DNA from: CAWAYR01 sp050250875
GTDB lineage: Bacteria; Acidobacteriota; Vicinamibacteria; Vicinamibacterales; UBA2999
Length of the DNA stretch: 64,000 nt
Assembly: GCA_050250875.1 (NCBI GenBank)
Contig: JBFWNV010000001.1
Location: 434,001 to 498,000 of the forward strand
Direction of reading: 5' to 3'
This document shows, in pieces, positions 57,689 to 64,000 of this stretch (within the stretch, counting starts at the first letter, position 1; each line of letters begins with the position of its first letter). A model generated the notes under the pieces. It searched no databases, was not told the origin of the DNA, and saw nothing but the letters and a program-made list of their open reading frames with translations. The position numbers and the translations under genes are program-made.

Positions 57689-57842
57689 TTTCAGCCACCG
57701 CTGCCTGAGGCCACGACGAGCCGCCGGGTCACCGTGGTGGTGGGCGCTGGCGGGCGTGGCCCGGTGGGTCCTCCGGGCCGAATGATTGTTTCAGCGTCAG
57801 CGGCCTGAGGCCAGGAGGACCCACCGGGTCACGCCCGCCAGC
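57689..57842. repeat. REP-like element: 44-bp direct repeat plus 29-bp inverted repeat
   Basis: Two 44-bp copies (57689-57732 and 57789-57832) match at about 36 positions, exactly 100 bp apart. Within this lies an inverted repeat: arms 57746-57774 and 57814-57842 (29 bp, one mismatch that would be G:U in RNA) around a 39-base loop holding a GGCCTGAGGCC palindrome. It fills most of the 229-bp gap after the M28 peptidase gene. The long stem could end transcription; no T-run follows. Confidence 0.85.
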
Positions 57843-57853
57843 ACCTCAACGTC

Positions 57854-60040
57854 TCAGCGCACGGCCCGCGACAGGCCAGAGGTGGCGCGATCGACCTGCT
57901 CGGTCAGCGCCGACACCGCCGCCGCCACCTTGCCGACGCCCTCGCGGGCCTCGTCCCAGTGGCCCTCCTCGAGCCCCTCGCGGATCTGCGGCAGCGTCTT
58001 CACGCCGTAGCCGGTGTAAAACCCCGGCGCGTAGATCTGGTGCTGGAACCAGTCGCGTCGCGGCAGGCCCTTCTCGTTGCCCAGCCGCCGCTCCGACGAG
58101 TAGACCAGCTGGTTGACCACCTTCAGCGCCTCCTGCTGCACCTGCAGCGCCTTGGCGGTGGCGTTGGGCACGGCGCCGTAGGCCTTCTCGAAGGCCAGCG
58201 ACGACTTCGACAGCGCCGCAACCGCGCTGACGAGCGGCGCGAAGTCGATCGCCGGCGCCTTCTTCTCGGCGTGCAGCTTCTGCACCTCGCTCACGTAGCG
58301 CGCGAGCGTGTCGGACATGTCAGAGAAGCGAAATGGCAGCACCGCCGCTTCCGACAGCCGCAGCACCGCGGTGCCGGTCACCTGCGCCAGCGTGCGCCCG
58401 AAGACGAAGTCGCCGTCGGAGTACTTCGTGTACCACTCGAACGAGTCGTAGACGGAGTGGTAGACACCGCCCGGGCTCTCGCCGCCGAAGCCGAGGTTGA
58501 GCGAGGCGAGCGTGAGGTGCTGCAGGAACGGCGTGAAGTCCGACCCCGAGCCGAGCGGCGCGATGCGGATGTTGGCGTCCTTCTCGGCCTCGACGCGCTC
58601 GGCCTCGGGCAGGCCGTCGATGGCTTTGCGCCGCGCCATCTCGAGCACCGGCTTGCCGGTCTTCGGGTCGTTGACGTCGCGGGCCACCTCGCTGATGAAC
58701 TGCTGCAGCGAATGCGAGCCGCCGGCCTGCAGCCAGCCTTTGCCGGTGCCGTCGGTGTTGATGTAGACCACGCCCTTGCCGCGCAGCTCGTCGCGGTGCT
58801 TCTCGGCCCACTCGGTGGAGCCGAGCAGTCCCCATTCCTCGCCGTCCCACAACGCCAGGATGATGGTGCGCTTCGGCCGCCAGCCGCCCTTCACCAGCTC
58901 GCCGAGGCCGCGCGCCACTTCCATCAGCGACACGGCGCCGCTGATCGGATCGTCGGCGCCGTTCACCCAGGCGTCGTGGTGGTTGCCGAAGATCACCCAC
59001 TCGTCGGGGAACGTCGAGCCCTCGATGCGGGCGATCACGTTGTAGAGCGGCCGGTTCTGCCAGTCGAACGCCAGCTTGAGCCGCACGGCCGCCGGCCCGG
59101 GGCCGAGGCGATACGTGACCGGCAGGGCGCCGCGCCAGCTCTCGGGCGCCACCGGGCCGCGCATCGCCGCCAGCAGCGGCTGCGCGTCGCCCCACGAAAT
59201 GGGCATCACCGGGATCTTGAGAATGGTCTTCGCCTCCGCCACCGGCAGCTTCTTCCCGCCGCGCTCGGCGCCCCAGCCCGGGGTGAGCGGATCGCCGGTG
59301 TGGATCGGCATGTCCATCACGCTGCCGCGCTGGACGCCGAACTCGGGCCGGTACGGGCCGGCCGGGAAGACCTCGCCCTGGAAGTAGCCGTCGTCGCGCG
59401 GGTCGGAGTAGATCAGGCAGCCGACGGCGCCGTGCTCCCACGCCACCTTGGGCTTGATGCCGCGCCAGCCGGCACCGTAGCGGGCCAGCACGATCCTGCC
59501 CTTCACGCTCACGCCGGCCTTCTCGAGCTCGACGTAGTCGGCCGGCATGCCGTAGTTCACGTAGACCACCTCGCCGGTCACCTCGCCGTCGGCCGAATAG
59601 GCGTTGTAGGTCGGCGTCTGGTCGGCGTCGAGCGAATCGGGATCCTGCGGAACCGGCGGCTCCTGGATGAGCATGCTGCGCCCGGTCGGCGCCACCATCT
59701 CGAGCCGGCGCTCGGTCGGCCACGGCATGTACGCCTCGAGCTCTTCGATCGAGGCGTTCAAGCCGAACGACTTGAACTTCTCCAGCGCGTAGTCGGCGAC
59801 CACCTTCGACCCGGGCCGGCCGGCGACGTGCGGTTCGGCCGACATCGCCTTCATGTACTCGCGGAGGCGGGCGGCGTCGGGCACGGCGCGGAACTTCTCC
59901 TCGAGCGCGCGCTGCACGGCGACGGCATCGGTCGAGAACCCGCGGACGGGCGTGGACTGCCCGGCGAGGGGGAACTGGAGAAGCGCGGCGCCGGCGAGCG
60001 CCAGCAGCGGCACGGTCAGGGAGGCAGCAGGTCGGGACAT
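57854..60040 (-). CDS. M28 metallopeptidase, glutamate carboxypeptidase II-like
   Basis: A 728-residue secreted protein. Signal peptide (ASLTVPLLALAGAALLQFPLAG), PA (protease-associated) insert around residues 110-300 (GRIVLARYGAGWRGIKPKVA, YSDPRDDGYFQGEVF), di-zinc peptidase core with FGNHHDAWVNGADDPISGA, ALWDGEEWGLLGSTEWA and GVYHSVYDSFEW, and a C-terminal transferrin-receptor-like dimerisation domain (about 600-728). This is the NAALADase/folate hydrolase layout. It probably trims acidic peptides in the periplasm or outside. Start ATG 60040. Confidence 0.93.
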   Translation of the reverse strand: MSRPAASLTVPLLALAGAALLQFPLAGQSTPVRGFSTDAVAVQRALEEKFRAVPDAARLREYMKAMSAEPHVAGRPGSKVVADYALEKFKSFGLNASIEELEAYMPWPTERRLEMVAPTGRSMLIQEPPVPQDPDSLDADQTPTYNAYSADGEVTGEVVYVNYGMPADYVELEKAGVSVKGRIVLARYGAGWRGIKPKVAWEHGAVGCLIYSDPRDDGYFQGEVFPAGPYRPEFGVQRGSVMDMPIHTGDPLTPGWGAERGGKKLPVAEAKTILKIPVMPISWGDAQPLLAAMRGPVAPESWRGALPVTYRLGPGPAAVRLKLAFDWQNRPLYNVIARIEGSTFPDEWVIFGNHHDAWVNGADDPISGAVSLMEVARGLGELVKGGWRPKRTIILALWDGEEWGLLGSTEWAEKHRDELRGKGVVYINTDGTGKGWLQAGGSHSLQQFISEVARDVNDPKTGKPVLEMARRKAIDGLPEAERVEAEKDANIRIAPLGSGSDFTPFLQHLTLASLNLGFGGESPGGVYHSVYDSFEWYTKYSDGDFVFGRTLAQVTGTAVLRLSEAAVLPFRFSDMSDTLARYVSEVQKLHAEKKAPAIDFAPLVSAVAALSKSSLAFEKAYGAVPNATAKALQVQQEALKVVNQLVYSSERRLGNEKGLPRRDWFQHQIYAPGFYTGYGVKTLPQIREGLEEGHWDEAREGVGKVAAAVSALTEQVDRATSGLSRAVR

Positions 60041-60089
60041 GGCCCGGAAGCGTACTTGCCAGGGATTGCCGCTGGCAAGCGGCGTCCGG

Positions 60090-62231
60090 CTACTTGTCCA
60101 CGTAGGCCTCGCGCCGCTCGTACAGGGCCAGCCGCGCCGCCACGGCCGCGGTCAGCGGCGGCGCTGCCACGGTGAGCGCCTCCCGGGCGACAGCCACCGC
60201 TTCGTCGAACCGCCCGGCCGAGGCCAGGGCCACGCCGAGCACGTCGAGGGCGCGGGCGTCACGCCGGCCGGTGAGGGCCACGGCCCGCTCGGCCAGCGGC
60301 ACCGCCTCCCCCGCCGCGCGCGCCTCGGGGTCGGCCGCCGTCGACAGCACCCAGGCCGCGGTGGTGAGCGCCAGCACCCACTCGGGCTTGGCCTCGGCGG
60401 CCTGCCGGAAGTAGCGGCCGGCAGCCACGACGTCCTTGGTCCGGATGGCGAGGTGTCCCAGGTTGAAATAGGCGTCGGCGTAGCCGGGACGCAGCCGCAG
60501 CGCTTCGCGCAGCTCGCGCTCGGCCCGGGCGTAGTCGCCGCGCCGCCACAGCGCCGCTCCGAGGTTGTTGCGCGACTCGGCCATCGCCGGGTCGAGCGCC
60601 ACCGCCTGCTCGTAACGCGGCACGGCGTCACTGATGCGGCCCGTCGCCATCAGCGTGTCGCCGAGGTTGTTGAGGGCCTTCGCGTAGCGCGGGTCGATGG
60701 CCAGCGCCCGTTCGTAGGCGGCGATGGCGTCGTCGAACAACCCGGCCGAGGTGAGGGCCGTGCCGACGTTGTAGTGCGCGGCCGCCGACTGCGGCCTGCG
60801 CTCGGCGCTGGCCCGGAAGTGGCTCACGGCGACGGCCGGACGGCCGAGCAGCAGGGCCAGCACGCCGGCGTCGTCGTGCAGCTCGGTGTCGTCGGGGGTC
60901 GAGGCCAGCATGGTCTCGAGGCCGATCAGGTCCTCGGCGGTCATCTTGGCGTCGACCTCGGCGCGAAGGCGCGTGCGATCGCTGTCGCTGGACGTGGCCA
61001 GCTGGAACCACAGATCGCCCATCTCGTCGAACGAGCGCTGCCCCCAGCGCACCCGCGTCGGCGGCACCTGCGGATTGCGCGGGTTGCCGGCCGAGTTGTC
61101 GTAGACGTAGCGCATCGCCACCGTCGTGCCGCGCGGCAGCGCCACTGGCTGGCTGTAGCGGTAGACGTGCTGCCAGCGGAAGTCCCAGCGTCCGATGTGA
61201 ATCAGCGTGCGGGTCGAGCCGTCGGGGAAGGTCGCCGTGCCGGTGACATCGGCGGCGCGGTAGTGGGCGTGCGGCTGTACGGCCAGCAGCGTGGCGTCCA
61301 CCGGCAGCGTGTAGCGGTCCTCGACGACGTAGCGGGCCTCGCCGGCCGGGATGTCGATGCCCTGCGATCCGAGCCGCAGGATCGACGGCGTGCGCGTCGG
61401 CGGCGTGTCACTGAAGTAGAAGCCGATCGACGGCCGCACCGCTTCCGGCTTGCCGCTCGGCTGCATGTGCAGCTGCACCACCAGATCGGTGCCGGGGTCG
61501 AGCCGCCAGGCGAGATCGGCAGCCACCAGCGGCGCGATCTGCCCCGGCGTCCAGCCCAGGAAGTGGCCATCGGGATACTCCGCCGAGCGCGCCAGCAGGC
61601 CGTCGTAGCCGGGAGCGGGGTCGGCCTCATCGAGGCGGCGCGAGCCGTCGCTGCGATCGACACGGATGTTGGCGTGGTGGACGACGCGGGCATTGCCGGG
61701 GTGGAACTCGATGCCGCGCACGTGGCGCGTGCCGTTGACCGGCAGCGGCACGGCGAAGATGCGGAACACGTCGCTCGGCTCGCCGGGCAGGGTGTAGCCG
61801 GCGGGCAGTGTGACCACCAGGTCGGGCTCGCCCAGATACCAGCCGTCGGGCCAGCGCGGCGGTGCCGGTGGCCGGCCCGCACCTTCGACCGGCGCCTCGG
61901 CCCAGCGCGCGAAGAGCGCCACCTGTTCGGGCGTCAGCCGCGGCTGGGCGACGAACTCGCCGGGATGGCCGTCGGCCTGCCACGGCGGCATGAACCCGGA
62001 GCGCGTGACGGCGGCGAGCTGCGCGGCGCGGCGGCTGGCGTCGGCGAAGGTGAGGAGGTTGAACGGGCCGGCGCCGCCCGGGCGATGGCACTGCGCGCAG
62101 TGGCCGTGGAGCACCGGGGCGATGTGCTGGTTGAACGTGACCGCCGGGGCCGCGGCCTGCGCCGCCGCCCCGCGCGCGGCGCCGGCCGCGAAGGCGCACG
62201 CCAGGACGACGGTCGCGAGCCGTCGCGTCAT
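60090..62231 (-). CDS. Secreted cytochrome c / PHM-like copper monooxygenase / TPR fusion protein
   Basis: A 713-residue protein. Signal peptide 1-25; a c-type heme site Cys45-x-x-Cys48-His49 with Met81 (GFMPPW) as possible distal ligand; a middle region (about 130-420) like the copper type II ascorbate-dependent monooxygenases, with HH (185-186), LHM (255-256), HxH (321-323) and DEM (Met404), matching the CuH, CuM and Met ligand positions of peptidylglycine hydroxylating monooxygenase (PHM); and TPR units from about 440 to 713 (AIAYERALAIDPRYAKALNNLG and others). The ATG at 62231 overlaps the redoxin stop. The substrate is unknown. Heme-to-copper electron transfer is an inference. Confidence 0.88.
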   Translation of the reverse strand: MTRRLATVVLACAFAAGAARGAAAQAAAPAVTFNQHIAPVLHGHCAQCHRPGGAGPFNLLTFADASRRAAQLAAVTRSGFMPPWQADGHPGEFVAQPRLTPEQVALFARWAEAPVEGAGRPPAPPRWPDGWYLGEPDLVVTLPAGYTLPGEPSDVFRIFAVPLPVNGTRHVRGIEFHPGNARVVHHANIRVDRSDGSRRLDEADPAPGYDGLLARSAEYPDGHFLGWTPGQIAPLVAADLAWRLDPGTDLVVQLHMQPSGKPEAVRPSIGFYFSDTPPTRTPSILRLGSQGIDIPAGEARYVVEDRYTLPVDATLLAVQPHAHYRAADVTGTATFPDGSTRTLIHIGRWDFRWQHVYRYSQPVALPRGTTVAMRYVYDNSAGNPRNPQVPPTRVRWGQRSFDEMGDLWFQLATSSDSDRTRLRAEVDAKMTAEDLIGLETMLASTPDDTELHDDAGVLALLLGRPAVAVSHFRASAERRPQSAAAHYNVGTALTSAGLFDDAIAAYERALAIDPRYAKALNNLGDTLMATGRISDAVPRYEQAVALDPAMAESRNNLGAALWRRGDYARAERELREALRLRPGYADAYFNLGHLAIRTKDVVAAGRYFRQAAEAKPEWVLALTTAAWVLSTAADPEARAAGEAVPLAERAVALTGRRDARALDVLGVALASAGRFDEAVAVAREALTVAAPPLTAAVAARLALYERREAYVDK

Positions 62232-62800
62232 GGACGGGAGCGCACGATGGCGCAGCCGACGGCTGGAACAACAGCCGTCGCGACCGCTCGGCCTTCCCGC
62301 ACCGCCGCGACGGCGTCGGCCAGTTCGTGGGTGGTCGGCACGCGCCGGTCGACGCCGAAGTCCACATAGCGGTCGTCGATGCGGCCGCGGTAGACCAGCC
62401 GGCCGCCGCTGTCGAACACCGCCGCTTCGGGCGTCACCTGGGCCCCGGCGCGATCGGCGAGAGTCGCCGCAGGATCGAGCGCCACCGGCAGGCCGTAGCC
62501 GAACGCGGCGGCGTGGGCCCGCGCGGCCGCCGCGGTCTCGCCAGCGTTGGCGTAGACCAGCCAGACGGCGACGCCGTCGGCCTGGAAGCGGGTGGCGAGC
62601 CGGCGCACCTCGGGTGCGTAGCGGTCGGAGATCGGACACTCCACCGCGGTGAAGAGCAGCACGGTCGGGCCGCCATGACCGATCGCCGTCACCGGCCGGC
62701 CATCGAGGTCGGTGGCCCCGGGCGGCTGGGCCGCGGCCGTGCCGACGGCGACCGTCAGCAGGATCGCGGCGAATGGCGAGCGGACGGCAGCGACCGACAT
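62228..62800 (-). CDS. Secreted thioredoxin-fold (redoxin-like) protein
   Basis: A 190-residue protein with a signal peptide (1-24, FAAILLTVAVGTAAAQ). The thioredoxin fold is visible in PTVLLFTAVECPISDRYAPEVRRLA and VTPEAAVFDSGGRLVYRGRIDDRY (cis-Pro loop VTPEA). The usual CxxC is reduced to one Cys (ECPIS), as in many acidobacterial redoxins that stand beside monooxygenase-like cytochrome genes. It may be a reductant or a copper-delivery partner rather than a disulfide isomerase. Its stop overlaps the start of the fusion-protein gene (ATGA), so the two are coupled. Confidence 0.85.
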   Translation of the reverse strand: MSVAAVRSPFAAILLTVAVGTAAAQPPGATDLDGRPVTAIGHGGPTVLLFTAVECPISDRYAPEVRRLATRFQADGVAVWLVYANAGETAAAARAHAAAFGYGLPVALDPAATLADRAGAQVTPEAAVFDSGGRLVYRGRIDDRYVDFGVDRRVPTTHELADAVAAVREGRAVATAVVPAVGCAIVRSRP

Positions 62801-62890
62801 CGCAGTGTCGAGTATAGCCTTCGCCCTCCTGACCGGCGGACCGCCGCCACTGGCGCCCCTGGTACCGCGGCGTCACCGCTGGACAAGCGT

Positions 62891-63748
62891 CTATTTGACC
62901 GTCACCTTCACGTAGGCGTTGGTCCAGCAGCACTGGAAGCCGCCGCCGCCCTCGCCCGAGTTGTCGTTGCCCTGGGCGCGCAGGATGTACTCACCGGGTG
63001 CCGAGAACGTCGCCGTCGTCGTCGTCCGGCCGTCGTCGGCGATCTTCGGCCGCTGCTCGCTGAACGTCACGTCGCCGGGCCCGCGATGCTTGTGCCACGA
63101 CTGGGCGAGACGCGGGATGCGGCCGGCGAATGCCGGGTTCTCGCCCTCTTCCTTGTGCATGTCGTCGGTGATGATCACCTCGAGCGTCACCGCCTGGCCG
63201 ACGGCGCCGGTGAGCGTGTGCGCGATCTCCACCGGCGGTCCGGTGAAGGTCTTGCCGGTCGGCGAGAACTTCAACACCGGCGGCGTGTTGCCCTCGGCGG
63301 CGTCCTTGAACGGCTCGATCTGATAGTCCTTGATCAGCCCGACCGGCACCGACGCGGTCTTGCCGTTGGCGACGATGGTCCAGGTGTAGCGCTTCTCGCT
63401 GCCGAAGTCCTTCGGCACCTTGATGGCGAAGACGCCCCAGCCGCGGCGCGGCTGGAAGTAGGTGGGCTGGCCCAGGTCGGGCCCGCCGGGCTCGACGCGG
63501 TTGTTGGGCCCGACCGGGATGTCGAGCGCCTGCTTCTGGTTGCGGTTGTAGTAGCCGAGCAGCAGGTTGTAGGTGCCGTCGGGGTTGGCGTACCACCCCT
63601 CGAAGGCCGGGTACACCGCTTCGCCGCTGTCCTTCAGCGCCGACAGCGGCAGCTGCCCGGCCGCGGGAACGACCAGGCTCACCGCCAGGGCCGCGCCGGC
63701 CGCCACGGCGGCCGTGCGGCGGCGCGGAATCGACACCAACCGTTTCAT
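62891..63748 (-). CDS. Secreted protein of unknown function with a C-terminal Cys pair
   Basis: A 285-residue protein that I do not recognise. Signal peptide (MKRLVSIPRRRTAAVAAGAALAVSLVVPAAG), then a beta-rich region with WYANPDGTYNLLLGYYNRNQK, DYQIEPFKDAAEGNTPPVLKF and PGEYILRAQGNDNSGEGGGGF, which looks like an immunoglobulin or cadherin-type fold, and the ending FQCCWTNAYVKVTVK with adjacent Cys. A redox- or copper-site role is possible from its neighbours. The ATG at 63748 is chosen; a longer form would start 15 codons upstream. First gene after the terminator, preceding the redoxin. Confidence 0.7.
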   Translation of the reverse strand: MKRLVSIPRRRTAAVAAGAALAVSLVVPAAGQLPLSALKDSGEAVYPAFEGWYANPDGTYNLLLGYYNRNQKQALDIPVGPNNRVEPGGPDLGQPTYFQPRRGWGVFAIKVPKDFGSEKRYTWTIVANGKTASVPVGLIKDYQIEPFKDAAEGNTPPVLKFSPTGKTFTGPPVEIAHTLTGAVGQAVTLEVIITDDMHKEEGENPAFAGRIPRLAQSWHKHRGPGDVTFSEQRPKIADDGRTTTTATFSAPGEYILRAQGNDNSGEGGGGFQCCWTNAYVKVTVK

Positions 63749-63765
63749 CGCTGCAATCTCCGTCC

Positions 63766-63807
63766 GGAAAACACATCGGGGGTGCCGCCTCACGACAGCA
63801 CCCCCGA
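63766..63807 (-). terminator. Terminator-like hairpin after the partial edge gene
   Basis: A 10-bp perfect stem (63776-63785 with 63798-63807, GC-rich) is followed by TGTGTTTTCC on the minus strand. Confidence 0.6.
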
Positions 63808-63844
63808 ACGTGGATGACTGGTTACACGGAACCGCGCGGCTCCG

Positions 63845-64000
63845 CTACTGCTGCTGGCGCTCGCTGGTGCTGCTGGCGGTCGCCGCCTTGCGCTTGTCGA
63901 CTTCGACCTTGAAGTCCTCGTCGTCCATGTAGGTGATGTTCACCCACGCGTGGGCCATCTCGTCGACGGTGCGGTCGCCCCAGCCGACCCACTGGTTCGG
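63845..64000 (-). CDS. C-terminal part of a second PHM-like monooxygenase protein (5' end outside the window)
   Basis: The last 51 codons of a leftward gene that begins beyond the window edge. The visible part, WVGWGDRTVDEMAHAWVN followed by ITYMDDEDFKVEVDKRK, aligns with WGQRSFDEMGDLWFQLA...EVDAKM of the fusion protein at 60090-62231, including the DEM motif that holds the CuM methionine ligand. There is no TPR tail here: it stops soon after with a Gln-rich end. It is most likely a shorter paralogue with the same copper-monooxygenase domain. Confidence 0.7.
   Translation of the reverse strand, partial: PNQWVGWGDRTVDEMAHAWVNITYMDDEDFKVEVDKRKAATASSTSERQQQ

Overview
The window looks like a chromosomal segment of a very GC-rich, diderm, non-photosynthetic bacterium. 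I infer Acidobacteriota, probably the Vicinamibacteria branch. The reasons are gene content, not a computed phylogeny: a duplicated MacB/FtsX-like orphan permease (ADOP type), an Oar-like TonB-dependent receptor with an N-terminal carboxypeptidase-regulatory domain, a Ser/Thr kinase fused to a TolB/PD40 propeller, a secreted cytochrome c/copper-monooxygenase/TPR fusion, LptD, and a TonB-ExbB-ExbD-ExbD set. I found no tRNA, rRNA, CRISPR array, insertion sequence or phage gene. Most of the region is ordinary core genome packed into tight operons.

Layout. 1-7 kb: end of a HIT protein, then a leftward block (two M16 peptidases, HAD hydrolase, GNAT protein, ADOP permease). 7-12.7 kb: rightward operon ileS-lspA-lgt-rluD-Nudix, divergent from the M16 pair across a symmetric promoter region. 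12.7-18 kb: an 8-bp GATC repeat array, then leftward HDAC-like deacetylase, lon, dksA and a Cys-rich unknown gene. 18-25 kb: rpmB, ridA, a leftward bifunctional rel, a TPR lipoprotein and a large TonB-dependent receptor. 25-30 kb: leftward TPR protein, ureohydrolase and the tonB-exbB-exbD-exbD operon, with a near-consensus sigma70 promoter. 30-38 kb: leftward tgt-yajC-secD-secF-uppP-DUF502-hppA. 38-40 kb: ddl, then two near-identical 20-codon Lys/Ala genes that are easily missed. 40-44 kb: leftward MenC-like enolase-superfamily protein and HEAT-cyclophilin lipoprotein. 43.5-50.7 kb: rightward deoxynucleoside kinase, accD, folC, lptD, sugar epimerase, radical SAM protein. 50.7-57.6 kb: M20 peptidase, two small secreted unknowns, thiC under a TPP riboswitch, and the kinase-propeller protein. 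57.6-64 kb: a REP-like repeat pair, M28 peptidase, and a secreted redox cluster (heme/PHM-like/TPR protein, redoxin, unknown secreted protein, and the end of a second PHM-like protein).

Functional themes are envelope biogenesis (lipoprotein maturation, LptD, UppP, Ddl, SecDF-YajC), TonB energisation paired with a TonB-dependent receptor, stringent response and proteostasis (Rel, DksA-like, Lon), and secreted peptidases and redox enzymes. The observations most worth a second look are the twin 20-residue Lys/Ala proteins with their own signals (39.6-40.1 kb), the heme-PHM-TPR fusion next to a paralogue (60-64 kb), the long inverted repeat at 57.7 kb, the GATC octamer array at 12.7 kb, and several extended -10 boxes placed so close to start codons that the mRNAs should be leaderless.
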